A stretch of DNA of 62,116 bases from Chloroflexota bacterium (GCA_016197225.1 JACPWC010000069.1:1-62116); one strand, 5' to 3'; positions 53,275-60,978 are shown, counted from the stretch's first letter. Notes: generated from the sequence alone by a model not told the origin. Numbers and translations are program-made.

Positions 53275-53350
53275 AACTGCCTGCAACTGCCAGGCAGAAT
53301 TGGAAACAACAGGGAGAATAGGGTATTATGGGCCGAGCCAGCAAACAACT

Positions 53351-53572
53351 ATGAGTAAAGTAAATACCAGCGTGAACCCAACAGTGCCATTCGAAGAACC
53401 TCAAGCCATCACAGCTTGCGGAGGCAAAATAAGCGATCCCAGCCGCTACCCCAGTGTCCTGTATCGGGGTCAGTGCGTCTACTTCTGCGCTCGCGCCTGT
53501 CTGCATGCTTTTGAAACCGCCCCTGACTGTTTTATGGCTGGTGAGATCGAGCATCCGACCGATGAGGATTGA
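53351..53572 (+). CDS. Small YHS/TRASH-like protein
   Basis: 73 aa from ATG 53351. ACGGKISDPSRYPSVLYRGQ then CVYFCARACLHAFETAPDCF, ending AGEIEHPTDED, keeps the YHS Cys pattern (Cys..Cys-x3-Cys). An in-frame start at 53228 would add 41 residues, overlapping the hairpin element, and is less likely. It precedes the third ATPase gene and probably binds copper. Confidence 0.78.
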   Translation: MSKVNTSVNPTVPFEEPQAITACGGKISDPSRYPSVLYRGQCVYFCARACLHAFETAPDCFMAGEIEHPTDED

Positions 53573-53700
53573 CGGCATACAATCTCGCTAATTTTGCCCT
53601 AATCTTTCCCTCCGCCAAACGGCGCATCTGCAAACACGCCGAATAACGCTCCCCGCAACACTGCAAATCGCATACACTCATCGCATTGGAGGCAAGACTT

Positions 53701-55500
53701 ATGAAAACCACTGTCATCAAACTCGAGGGTATCGAGTCGGTGCTCTCGCCCGGCGGCGTCGAGAAGAAAATGTGCCAGCATCCCGGCATCCACAAAGTCG
53801 AAACGAACTTTATGACCGGCACGGCCACCGTCTATCACGACGACTCGGTGACGCTGGCTGAAATCAAAAAATGCGTGGCCGACTGCGGCTACGGGTGCGC
53901 AGGCGAGGCTCTGCCGGAGCACCTCGCCAAACCGGGCGACCCGCCCGCGGTGGCGATGACGGACGCGGGACACGATGTGGCCGCGCACGCCGGACATGCC
54001 ATGCCGTCCGCATCATCAGCGACCAAAGCCGATGAACATGCCGGACACGTTGTGCCCGCAACCAAACCCGCCGCGAAGGCCGACGTACATGCCGGGCACG
54101 ATATGGCCGCTGGCGAGATGGAAGCGATGGCCCACGAGATGGGCCATGGCGGAGGCATGGGCATGGAAGGCATGGTGCGTGACATGCGCAACCGCTTCCT
54201 CGTCGCCTTCATCCTTGCCATCCCGGTTTTCCTGTACTCGCCGTTGTTCACGGATTACTTCAATATCCAGTTGCCCTTGCCGCTTGGGTTGTCCAATGAA
54301 GTGCTCTCGTTCCTGCTCGCGACTCCCGCTGTGCTCTATGGCGGTTGGGTGTTTTACATCGGCGCGTGGCGCGGCTTGAAGAATCGTACCCTCAACATGG
54401 CTGTGCTGGTCACGCTCTCCGTACTGGCCGGGTACCTCTTCAGCGTCGCCGCCACCTTCTTCTTCGAGGGCGAGGTGTTCTACGAAGCGGCGGTGCTTCT
54501 GCTGGCCTTTGTCCTCTTCGGCCACTGGATGGAAATGCGCGCCCGCGCCGGAGCCTCGCAGGCTATTCAGGCGCTGATGAACCTCACACCGCCCAAAGCC
54601 ACCGTCATCCGGGGCGGGCAACCGGTCGAAGTGCCGACCTCCGAAGTTCTGCTGGGCGACGTCGTTCTCATCCGCCCCGGCGACAAAGTCCCGGTGGATG
54701 GCGTGGTCCTGGAAGGCGAGTCAAGCGTGGACGAATCCATGCTCACAGGCGAGAGTTTGCCGGTGAAGAAGGAAGTCGGCGCCGCCGTGGTCGGCGCGAG
54801 CATCAACAAGACCGGCACATTCAAGTTTCGCGCCACCAAAGTGGGCGCAGATACCGCTCTGGCGCAAATCGTCAAATTGGTGCAGATGGCGCAGAACTCC
54901 AAAGCGCCCTCACAGCGATTGGCCGACCGGGCCGCGCAGTGGCTGGTGGCCGCCGCCGTCATCTTCGGATTGGCGACGTTCTTCGGCTGGTATTTCCTCG
55001 GCGGCACGGCGATTCCGGCAGGGATGGACAAAACGGTATGGGCGCTCACATTGGCCATCACCGTCGTCGTCATCGCCTGCCCCGATGCGCTTGGCCTCGC
55101 CACGCCGACCGCGGTGATGGTCGGCACCGGCCTCGGCGCGCAGAACGGCATCCTGTACAAGAACGCCACCGCCCTTGAACAGGCCGCTAAACTACAGGCC
55201 ATTATCTTCGACAAGACCGGCACGCTCACCGAGGGCAAGCCGCAAGTGGTAGAAATAGTGATCAGTGAACGGTGGGCAGTGAACAGTCAGACTGAACACT
55301 CCCAACTGCCCACCGATTACTTTCTAAAGTTGGTCGCTTCTGCAGAGCAGTCGTCAGAACACCCGCTGATGGATTCAGTGACCAGGCCAGTTCACTGGAA
55401 GGCGCGGGGCGCACGGTGGTGTACGCCGCCGCCAACGGCAAGTTTGCGGGCTTTATCGCAATCGCCGACGCGGTGCGGCCCAACGCCAAACTCGCGGTAG
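53701..55500 (+). CDS. Third CopA-like ATPase, N-terminal and middle part (frameshifted), CPD motif
   Basis: Homology runs from ATG 53701 (GGAGG 10 nt ahead) to about 55371. The N-terminal HMA-like domain has no CxxC ([20 protein letters not shown]). A His/Met-rich linker follows, with four HAGH-type repeats (HAGHAM, HAGHVV, HAGHDM) and [16 protein letters not shown] helices, MLTGESLP, a transmembrane CPD ([15 protein letters not shown]) in place of CPC, and [10 protein letters not shown] are present. From about 55371 the frame is lost. The His-rich linker and CPD suggest a different metal or redox state from the two CPC pumps. Confidence 0.87.
   Translation: MKTTVIKLEGIESVLSPGGVEKKMCQHPGIHKVETNFMTGTATVYHDDSVTLAEIKKCVADCGYGCAGEALPEHLAKPGDPPAVAMTDAGHDVAAHAGHAMPSASSATKADEHAGHVVPATKPAAKADVHAGHDMAAGEMEAMAHEMGHGGGMGMEGMVRDMRNRFLVAFILAIPVFLYSPLFTDYFNIQLPLPLGLSNEVLSFLLATPAVLYGGWVFYIGAWRGLKNRTLNMAVLVTLSVLAGYLFSVAATFFFEGEVFYEAAVLLLAFVLFGHWMEMRARAGASQAIQALMNLTPPKATVIRGGQPVEVPTSEVLLGDVVLIRPGDKVPVDGVVLEGESSVDESMLTGESLPVKKEVGAAVVGASINKTGTFKFRATKVGADTALAQIVKLVQMAQNSKAPSQRLADRAAQWLVAAAVIFGLATFFGWYFLGGTAIPAGMDKTVWALTLAITVVVIACPDALGLATPTAVMVGTGLGAQNGILYKNATALEQAAKLQAIIFDKTGTLTEGKPQVVEIVISERWAVNSQTEHSQLPTDYFLKLVASAEQSSEHPLMDSVTRPVHWKARGARWCTPPPTASLRALSQSPTRCGPTPNSR
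55270..55315. repeat. Inverted repeat inside the third ATPase gene
   Basis: CGGTGGGCAGT (55270-55280) and ACTGCCCACCG (55305-55315) pair perfectly; GATCAGTGAAC precedes it. It is translated in frame right after [17 protein letters not shown], the same position as the insertion in the second ATPase. Confidence 0.8.
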
Positions 55501-56042
55501 AGAAATTGACTTCAATGGGCGTGCAGGTTGCCATGCTCACCGGCGACAATCGTGCTACCGCTGAACGCATCGCAGGCGAACTGGGAATCAAAACGGTCTT
55601 CGCCGAAGTCTTGCCGGGCCAGAAAGCCGACAAAGTGAAGGAACTGCAATCGCAGGGCAAGTTAGTGGCAATGGTGGGCGACGGAATCAACGACGCCCCC
55701 GCGCTGGCGCAAGCCGACGTGGGCATCGCCATCGGCGCGGGTACCGATGTGGCGATGGAGACCGCCGATGTGGTACTGATGAAGTCCGACCCGTTCGACG
55801 TGATCGGTGCAATCACCCTTAGCCGGGCCACCTTGCGCAAGATGCACCAGAACCTGTGGTGGGCGGCGGGCTACAACACCATCGCCTTCCCCATCGCCGC
55901 CGGGTTGTTTTATCCAGCTTTTGGGTTGATATTGCGCCCGGAGATCGCCGCCATCTCCATGTCCGGCTCGTCCCTGCTCGTGGCGATCAATGCGTTGATG
56001 TTGAAGAACACGAAGCTGGAGGGGATTAAGGCCAAGCCGTAG
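55416..56042 (+). CDS. Third CopA-like ATPase, C-terminal part (other frame)
   Basis: Homology begins upstream of the nominal GTG start, at about 55380 ([20 protein letters not shown]), and continues with [30 protein letters not shown] and the last TM helices to a normal end. The roughly 55-60 residues between SEHPL and the LEGAGRTVV segment (the GHGV nucleotide-binding motif) are missing and the frame has changed. It is the second half of the 53701 gene, not a separate product. Confidence 0.85.
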   Translation: MVYAAANGKFAGFIAIADAVRPNAKLAVEKLTSMGVQVAMLTGDNRATAERIAGELGIKTVFAEVLPGQKADKVKELQSQGKLVAMVGDGINDAPALAQADVGIAIGAGTDVAMETADVVLMKSDPFDVIGAITLSRATLRKMHQNLWWAAGYNTIAFPIAAGLFYPAFGLILRPEIAAISMSGSSLLVAINALMLKNTKLEGIKAKP

Positions 56043-56055
56043 CGAAGCCGTAACC

Positions 56056-56109
56056 TTCATCGAATCTTCACCCGTTCCGCATTGGCTCTTCACTCAACTT
56101 GGCTACACT
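56056..56109 (+). promoter_or_regulatory. TTCA-box promoter (site B)
   Basis: TTCAT (56056-56060), TTCAC (56067-56071) and TTCAC (56089-56093) stand at 0, 11 and 33 bp, with TACACT (56104-56109) as -10, 48 bp after the first box. The missing 22-bp position has CGCAT. It drives the lipoprotein gene at 56141. Confidence 0.72.
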
Positions 56110-56140
56110 GGCTCACAGTCAAGCTGAGAGGAGTGTGCTT

Positions 56141-56695
56141 ATGAACAACAACGTCAAATTCATTGCTAAGGGATTGCTGGCCCTCGTCGTCGCGCTGATG
56201 TTGAGCGCGTGCAGTGTTGCGCAGCCTCTTGCCAATTATCAACCGACTCCCGCGCCGGGCTACAGTTATGGGTCGGGCGGCATGATGGATGGTGGGGGAA
56301 TGATGGGTGGCGGACACATGGGCGGTGGGATGATGGGAGGAGGGGGGATGATGGGCGGGTATGGCTATGGTCAATCTGCCCCAACCGCCGTGCCGACACC
56401 TGTAGGTGCGACCCCTGTTCCAGTGGACGAGGAAATTCAAATCACCGCTCTCAATCTGCGCTTCACCCCGGCGGAGATCGTCGTCAGACCCGGCGAGACC
56501 GTGCGCTTCGTGGTGACCAACGACGACCCGTATCTGCACAACTTCGTCAGCCAGGAGGCGGGCATCCCCTTCCTGAACCTGCCTGGCAACACTACGCAAA
56601 CTGTAACCTGGACAGCACCTGCCGCCGAGGGCACTTACACGGCGCTCTGCACACTCCATCCGGGGATGGGCCTCTCCATCAGCGTCAAAGATTAA
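56141..56695 (+). CDS. Plastocyanin-like cupredoxin lipoprotein with Met/Gly linker
   Basis: 184 aa from ATG 56141. Lipobox MLSAC (Cys about 24), then a linker very rich in Met and Gly (MMDGGGMMGGGHMGGGMMGG), then a cupredoxin domain with His in DPYLHNF and Cys-x3-His-x3-Met-type ligands in TALCTLHPGMG. The Met-rich linker could catch Cu(I) and the domain hold it outside the membrane. It is under promoter B. Confidence 0.92.
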   Translation: MNNNVKFIAKGLLALVVALMLSACSVAQPLANYQPTPAPGYSYGSGGMMDGGGMMGGGHMGGGMMGGGGMMGGYGYGQSAPTAVPTPVGATPVPVDEEIQITALNLRFTPAEIVVRPGETVRFVVTNDDPYLHNFVSQEAGIPFLNLPGNTTQTVTWTAPAAEGTYTALCTLHPGMGLSISVKD

Positions 56696-56752
56696 CCGTT
56701 TCTCATCACCCTTTCAAAACTCGACACCAGATCTGTGATCCTTGCATAGGCT

Positions 56753-56813
56753 AAATGGCGGGTAACAAATGCGCTATTTAACGCCTCCCCTTTGACCGCC
56801 AGCGCGCTAGACT
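56753..56813 (+). promoter_or_regulatory. AAATGGCG-type promoter
   Basis: AAATGGCG (56753-56760), TTGACC (56792-56797) and TAGACT (56808-56813); the -10 is 55 bp after the first A. GCGCTA occurs twice (56772 and 56804 region). Spacing TTGACC to -10 is only 10 nt, so TTGACC may be an activator box and not a -35. Confidence 0.5.
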
Positions 56814-56865
56814 ACAACCGAACACTAAGATTCGACCATCAACATTCCAACCGTAGATAGGAGAG

Positions 56866-57330
56866 ATGCACATGCCACACAAAGATCGCGAAGCACATAA
56901 GCGTGCCCGCCAGCGCGAGCAAAGAATCCGCGCCATTGCTTTTGCCGGGATCGGCATCGCCGTGTTGAGCCTGGCTGGCTATTTTCTGGTGACAGCCTTC
57001 CTCAAGCCCGCGTTGCTACCGATGGCCGGCAATGTCATTGATGTTACCGCTGACATGGGCGGATTCGACCTGAAACTCGTCCGCCTCAAGGTCGGCCAGC
57101 CGGTCACGGTCCGCCTGACCAGCCTCGACAATTCGCACCACACCGACGGCGGCGGCAAGCACCAGTGGGCGGTGGACGAACTTGGCGTGAGCATCATCGC
57201 CCCTCCTGAAGGCACGAACTACGCCACCTTCACTCCCGCCAAAGCCGGCACGTACACGTTCTATTGCGACATCTGCTGTGGTGGGCGGGCCAATCCCACC
57301 ATGCAAGGCACGCTCATCGTCGAGGGATAG
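56866..57330 (+). CDS. Membrane-anchored cupredoxin-like protein (CoxII/nitrosocyanin-like)
   Basis: 154 aa, AGGAGAG ahead of ATG 56866 (a second ATG at 56872 is possible). Basic N-terminus (KDREAHKRARQREQRIR), one TM helix (about 24-44), then a cupredoxin: LTSLDNSHHTDGGGKHQW, FTPAKAGTYTFYCDICCGGRANPTMQGTLIVEG. The CDICCGG-x4-Met end is close to CuA or nitrosocyanin-type sites, with an extra Cys. It overlaps no gene but is 3 nt from the CcdA-like gene. Confidence 0.88.
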   Translation: MHMPHKDREAHKRARQREQRIRAIAFAGIGIAVLSLAGYFLVTAFLKPALLPMAGNVIDVTADMGGFDLKLVRLKVGQPVTVRLTSLDNSHHTDGGGKHQWAVDELGVSIIAPPEGTNYATFTPAKAGTYTFYCDICCGGRANPTMQGTLIVEG

Positions 57331-57333
57331 ATA

Positions 57334-58155
57334 ATGACCGCTACTCATATTCGCCGCATCGCCGTCTTCTCTGCGCTCAGCGCGATGGCTCTTGGCGCAA
57401 TCGCCCTTACCGGCTTCTGGCATCCCAACGCGCCTGCCGAGGCGATGCAGAGGTATCTGCCTCAAATCACGCTCCCGACGGTGGTCGTCGCCGGGGTTGT
57501 TGACGGCATCAATCCGTGCGCCTTCACCGTGCTGTTGCTGTTCATCACCGCCCTGCTCACCACCCTCCAGGCTGGAGAACAAAGTGTGAACACTCTCCGC
57601 TTGCGGATGTTGGGCCTCGGGTCAATCTACATTGCGGCAGTTTTCCTCACCTATTTGGCGCTTGGCGTTGGCTTGCTCAAATCGCTGGATTTCTTCACCC
57701 GGCAACACGTTCCGGCTCGCTTCGGCGCGCTCCTGGCGATTCTGTTTGGGTTGTGGATGTTGAAAGATTACTTTCTGCCTGAGCTGGGCTGGCGGTTGCA
57801 AGCGCCGGGAAAGGTGGGCGAGATTGCGCGGCAATCGGCAAAGAAGGCCACCATTCCGGCGTTGATCGTCGGCGGTTTTCTCATCGGCCTGTGCACCGTG
57901 CCGTGCAGTGGGGCGGTCTATCTCGGCGTGCTCAGCTTGCTGGCGTTGCAACCTACGGCGCTGTTGGGCTACAGCTATCTTGTGCTGTACAACGTCGTAT
58001 TCATCCTGCCGCTGGTCGCCATTCTGCTAGCGGCTTCAGCTCGCCCCACGCTCAACCGGCTCGCCCATTGGAATTTGCATCACAAGGAGTGGGTGCGGCT
58101 GGTTCTCGGCGGCGGTGTGGTGGCGATGGGATTATTGATATTGGCGACAGTGTGA
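57334..58155 (+). CDS. CcdA/DsbD-family thiol-redox membrane protein
   Basis: 273 aa, six or seven TM helices. GVVDGINPCAFTVLLLFITALL and GLCTVPCSGAVYLGVLSL have the single conserved Cys-Pro pair in each half (NPCA, VPCS), as in CcdA. Electron transfer across the membrane to extracytoplasmic thiols would keep Cys of the neighbouring cupredoxins reduced. It is encoded 3 nt after one of them. Confidence 0.88.
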   Translation: MTATHIRRIAVFSALSAMALGAIALTGFWHPNAPAEAMQRYLPQITLPTVVVAGVVDGINPCAFTVLLLFITALLTTLQAGEQSVNTLRLRMLGLGSIYIAAVFLTYLALGVGLLKSLDFFTRQHVPARFGALLAILFGLWMLKDYFLPELGWRLQAPGKVGEIARQSAKKATIPALIVGGFLIGLCTVPCSGAVYLGVLSLLALQPTALLGYSYLVLYNVVFILPLVAILLAASARPTLNRLAHWNLHHKEWVRLVLGGGVVAMGLLILATV

Positions 58156-58194
58156 GCCAATCTGCCCCGAATAGGCCAAATGGCGTATCCCCTC

Positions 58195-58248
58195 TTCACC
58201 CAAAGCGCATCGCCTCTTCATCAGTTCTTCAAACCCTCCGGCTATCAT
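58195..58248 (+). promoter_or_regulatory. TTCA-box promoter (site C)
   Basis: TTCAC (58195-58199), TTCAT (58217-58221) and TTCAA (58228-58232) stand at 0, 22 and 33 bp; CGCAT lies at 11 bp, and TATCAT (58243-58248) is the -10, 48 bp after the first box. CCAAATGGCGTAT (58177-58189) of the other motif lies just ahead, so both regulators may act here. Confidence 0.72.
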
Positions 58249-58299
58249 GCAATCAAATCTTGAAACAAACTATTGGGCAGAAGCCCGGAGGATAAAAAC

Positions 58300-58926
58300 A
58301 TGAACACCTTGAAAATCGCAGTTATCGCAACAGTAGCAGTCCTGGCAATCGCCGCGCTCGGCGCAGGCTTCGTCTTCGCTCAGACCCAAACCCCGCCAGC
58401 GCCATGGGGCAACGGCTACGGGATGATGGGCGGCAATAGCGGCTATGGCATGATGGGCGGCAGTGCTGGCATGACCCCGGCGCTTGCACCCGGGGCAAGT
58501 GTGGGCAACTTCGCCCAGAATGGCGACGGCTATGCCTCGCTTGGCGTGAACAACATGCACCAGTGGATGACCACCAATGGTGCGCGAAGCGTGCACACCC
58601 TTGTGTGGAACGGCCTCGCCGACGCACTCAACCTCACGCCGGATGGGTTGAACGAACAACTTGCGTCGGGCAAAACCCTGACCCAGATAGCAGAAGCGCA
58701 GGGCGTGAGTCAGGAGCAACTGGCCGCCGCGCTGGAAACATCGGCGAAGGCCGGGCTGGATAAAGCGGTGGCTGATGGCGCGCTCACCCAGGCGCAGGCC
58801 GACCAGATGCTCGGCCACATGGCCGGCAACTATGCGTGGATGATCTCTCAAATGGGCGCGGGTGCTGGCACAGGCTTCGGCCCCGGCGGCTGCCATGGAA
58901 ACTTCGTCCCGCCGAGCAACTCGTAA
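58300..58926 (+). CDS. Exported protein with Met/Gly stretch and alpha-helical C-terminal domain
   Basis: 208 aa from ATG 58300 with CGGAGG ahead. A signal peptide (about 1-27, ending GFVFAQ) is followed by GNGYGMMGGNSGYGMMGGSAG and then helical, repeated motifs (LNEQLASGKTLTQIAEAQGVSQEQLAAALE; LDKAVADGALTQAQADQML) common in small exported Chloroflexota and Actinobacteria proteins. It is released, or loosely bound, outside the membrane. A copper-binding role is suggested by the Met/Gly part and by promoter C. Confidence 0.82.
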   Translation: MNTLKIAVIATVAVLAIAALGAGFVFAQTQTPPAPWGNGYGMMGGNSGYGMMGGSAGMTPALAPGASVGNFAQNGDGYASLGVNNMHQWMTTNGARSVHTLVWNGLADALNLTPDGLNEQLASGKTLTQIAEAQGVSQEQLAAALETSAKAGLDKAVADGALTQAQADQMLGHMAGNYAWMISQMGAGAGTGFGPGGCHGNFVPPSNS

Positions 58927-58945
58927 CACCAGCAACTAGAGAAAT

Positions 58946-58980
58946 AACCCGCCTTCATTCACGAAGGCGGGTTTCTTTTA
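58946..58980 (+). terminator. Rho-independent terminator
   Basis: AACCCGCCTTC (58946-58956) pairs with GAAGGCGGGTT (58963-58973) over a 6-nt loop, with TTTCTTTTA following. It closes the single-gene unit. Confidence 0.88.
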
Positions 58981-59002
58981 TTAGCCACACGGAGGTAACT
59001 CT

Positions 59003-59707
59003 ATGATGAAACTCAAAATGGTATTGCTGATGGCCTTTGGCCTGATTGCAGCCCTCGCCCTGTCCGCCTGCTCAACAACCAACCCCCAGACACAACAAGC
59101 CGGACAGACAATGGTCACCAATGAACAAGCGGTGCAGACTAACGGCCAGACGATGATGGCGGCCGGAATCACCCTGCAAAACAATGGCCAGATGATGATG
59201 AGCGCCGCCAGCATGATGCAGGCCCAGGGCCAGGCCATGATGGATGCCGGGGACAAAATGATCGCTGCCGGGAATGCCATGCTGGAAAAGGGTCAAGCGG
59301 CCAACGATGCCGCCATGACGGCGCAAGGCCAGCAGATGATGACCGACGGCGAGGCAATGAAGACCGCTGGTCAGCAGATGATGGACAGCAGTGCAGTGAC
59401 GATGAGCACGGGTCAGAACATGATGAATGTCGGGAGCAGTATGATGTCCGACGGCCAGGGCGTGATGAGTGGCACGGCTATGCCGACGATGGCGCCTGTC
59501 GCCATGCCGACCATAATGCCAACCGGGATGCCCTTTATAATGCCCAGCGCCATGCCTATCGGGATACCCGGCGGTGGAGCGGGGAGCGCGTCCGCCACCA
59601 TGCCCACGATGATGCCGTCCGGTGCACCCAACATGATGTCCACGCCCATGCCGAACAATATGATGGCAACAGGAATGCCTGGTGGGGGAATGGGGGGCAT
59701 GCCATGA
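59003..59707 (+). CDS. Met-rich lipoprotein (about 20 percent Met)
   Basis: 234 aa from ATG 59003, ACGGAGG ahead. A lipobox LSAC (Cys about 23) precedes a helical region with repeated MM pairs every 7-12 residues (NGQTMMAAG, NGQMMMSAASMM, QGQAMMDAG, AGQQMMDSS, TGQNMMNVG, SDGQGVMSG), then a Pro/Met stretch (AMPTMAPVAMPTIMPTGMPF) and a GGGMGG-type end. I count about 46 Met residues. The heptad-like MM pattern suggests a helical Cu(I)-binding surface. No known family; role inferred. Confidence 0.85.
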   Translation: MMKLKMVLLMAFGLIAALALSACSTTNPQTQQAGQTMVTNEQAVQTNGQTMMAAGITLQNNGQMMMSAASMMQAQGQAMMDAGDKMIAAGNAMLEKGQAANDAAMTAQGQQMMTDGEAMKTAGQQMMDSSAVTMSTGQNMMNVGSSMMSDGQGVMSGTAMPTMAPVAMPTIMPTGMPFIMPSAMPIGIPGGGAGSASATMPTMMPSGAPNMMSTPMPNNMMATGMPGGGMGGMP

Positions 59708-59738
59708 TTTAGCGATATGTCTTGCAGGAGGTAGCATT

Positions 59739-59801
59739 GTGACAACCGAACTTGGAATGCGTACCGAACTGAATCTGCCCTACGAGCAGGCCGTTTGGTG
59801 A
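59739..59801 (+). pseudogene. DUF302-like N-terminal scrap
   Basis: GTG 59739 with AGGAGG ahead opens TTELGMRTELNLPYEQAVW, then TGA. The sequence matches the usual start of DUF302 proteins (TELxLxTxLxLPYEEA). Nothing of the rest is left, so it is the remains of a gene between two convergent units. Confidence 0.5.
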
Positions 59802-59843
59802 CAAGCTCGTCAATATAAGCCAGGGCTTCCTCCCTGGTGTCCT

Positions 59844-60113
59844 TCAGTCCTTCTTCTCGCCTGCGGGAAGTTGTGGCGGCTGAACGTTCGCCGCCGGGCT
59901 GTGCGGATGAGGAGTCGGGTGAGAATGCCCGCTGTGATCATGGCCCATCATGTTCTTCATCATCAGCAAGTGCAGGGCCGGGCATAGCAGGAGAATGCCG
60001 AAGAAAACCACACTGTTGGCTGGTATCTTGAATACGAAAACTGCCGCCAGCACCACCAGCGGGATCAAACAGCAGGCCAGCATAATCAGGATGTGCTTTT
60101 TGTTCATGTTCAT
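59844..60113 (-). CDS. DUF2933-like membrane protein with His-rich tail
   Basis: 89 aa, start ATG 60113 (minus). Two hydrophobic segments (ILIMLACCLIPLVVLAAVFVF and VVFFGILLLCPALHLLMM), then a His-rich end NMMGHDHSGHSHPTPHPHSP. The pattern matches small DUF2933 proteins found in copper or heavy-metal loci. An upstream in-frame GTG start (60146) would overlap the small gene before it. The His tail likely binds metal. Confidence 0.8.
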   Translation of the reverse strand: MNMNKKHILIMLACCLIPLVVLAAVFVFKIPANSVVFFGILLLCPALHLLMMKNMMGHDHSGHSHPTPHPHSPAANVQPPQLPAGEKKD

Positions 60114-60115
60114 TG

Positions 60116-60217
60116 TCAGGTCACTCCATGCGAGAAAGCCAACCACTCCACCGCGCCCATCATCAAGAGAGCGCCGATGGCGATTAAGACGATCGGGGCG
60201 AAGCGGCGTCGCAACAT
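60116..60217 (-). CDS. Very small one-TM protein
   Basis: 33 aa: MLRRRFAPIVLIAIGALLMM followed by GAVEWLAFSHGVT. A basic start, one TM helix and a short tail. Start at 60217 is 1 nt after the previous stop (60219), and its stop is 2 nt before the DUF2933-like start, so it is embedded in a three-gene minus-strand operon. No homology known to me; possible membrane microprotein. Confidence 0.55.
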   Translation of the reverse strand: MLRRRFAPIVLIAIGALLMMGAVEWLAFSHGVT

Positions 60218-60218
60218 C

Positions 60219-60725
60219 TTACTGCGACAACTCCCACTCAAACATACGCGAGGCCACACCTGCATCCTGGATGGTCAGCGTCAACGTCTTTGCGCCGTCA
60301 AGCAAAAACTTGCCATCCGCCGTTTTCGTCGGGAACGTCAGGGTGCCTTCGTAGTGGTGGCCGCCCCCGACAGGCCAATTCAAACCTTTCACTTCCAACC
60401 CTGTGTCCGTAGTCAATACAGACTGTGCGGCCAGGTCCCACGATAGGTCAACCGAATGGGTGTTGAGTGAAATATCGAAGTCCAGGGTCTCGTTGGGCGT
60501 CGTCAGGTTGAGGGGTGTGACGACGAACTCCACTGCGCCTTGCGAATCAAACCGGGCCAAGGATTGCTCTACCTCTGACGGAGTTGGGGGCGCTGTAGGC
60601 TCGATGTTGGTTTGCGCGCTGGGGGCAGGGGTAGCCGCCGCTGGGGCCTGAGCGGCGGAGCACGCCGCGACGCCTAGTGTGAGCGCAGAGAGCACGAGGC
60701 CGAAAAAAAGAGTTTTGCGAGTCAT
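60219..60725 (-). CDS. Lipoprotein of unknown function, copper locus
   Basis: 168 aa, start ATG 60725 on the minus strand. Signal peptide with lipobox VAAC (Cys about 22), an Ala/Pro/Thr linker, then a beta-rich domain with DFDISLNTHSVDLSWDL and WPVGGGHHYEGTLTFP. The GGGHHYEGTLTF stretch may hold a metal His pair. It heads the minus-strand operon behind an AAATGGCG-type promoter. I do not know its reaction. Confidence 0.78.
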   Translation of the reverse strand: MTRKTLFFGLVLSALTLGVAACSAAQAPAAATPAPSAQTNIEPTAPPTPSEVEQSLARFDSQGAVEFVVTPLNLTTPNETLDFDISLNTHSVDLSWDLAAQSVLTTDTGLEVKGLNWPVGGGHHYEGTLTFPTKTADGKFLLDGAKTLTLTIQDAGVASRMFEWELSQ

Positions 60726-60745
60726 TTGTTTGCCTCCAGAGAAAG

Positions 60746-60805
60746 ACTATCTCACTCTATCCCTGCCAGCCAAGCGCGATATGGCGTAATTTCGTATACG
60801 CCATT
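60746..60805 (-). promoter_or_regulatory. AAATGGCG-type promoter, minus strand
   Basis: Read on the minus strand, AATGGCGTATAC (60805-60794) is followed about 55 bp later by GATAGT (60751-60746) as -10. It matches the layout of the plus-strand sites at 44217, 56753 and 60883. The gene starts 20 nt downstream. Confidence 0.5.
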
Positions 60806-60873
60806 AAGCGCGTCACATGACGTTTGTCGCCAGTCGCAGTGGCCGGCGCATCACCGACCAGTCTTCTGATCCT

Positions 60874-60945
60874 GTATACGCCAAATGGCGTGCGGCAAAA
60901 CCCGCTATTCGACGCTAGGGGTTGACCGGGCATTGGCATTAAAGT
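60874..60945 (+). promoter_or_regulatory. AAATGGCG-type promoter with full left half of the dyad
   Basis: GTATACGCCAAATGGCGT (60874-60891) gives the best dyad of the set. TTGACC is at 60922-60927 and TTAAAG or TAAAGT at 60939-60945, 56-57 bp after the first A of AAATGGCG. It would serve the Tat/Rieske genes from 60979. The 60726-60978 gap thus holds two divergent copies. Confidence 0.55.
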
Positions 60946-60978
60946 CTTCAAGATGGGGCCACGACAGATGGGTAGAAG

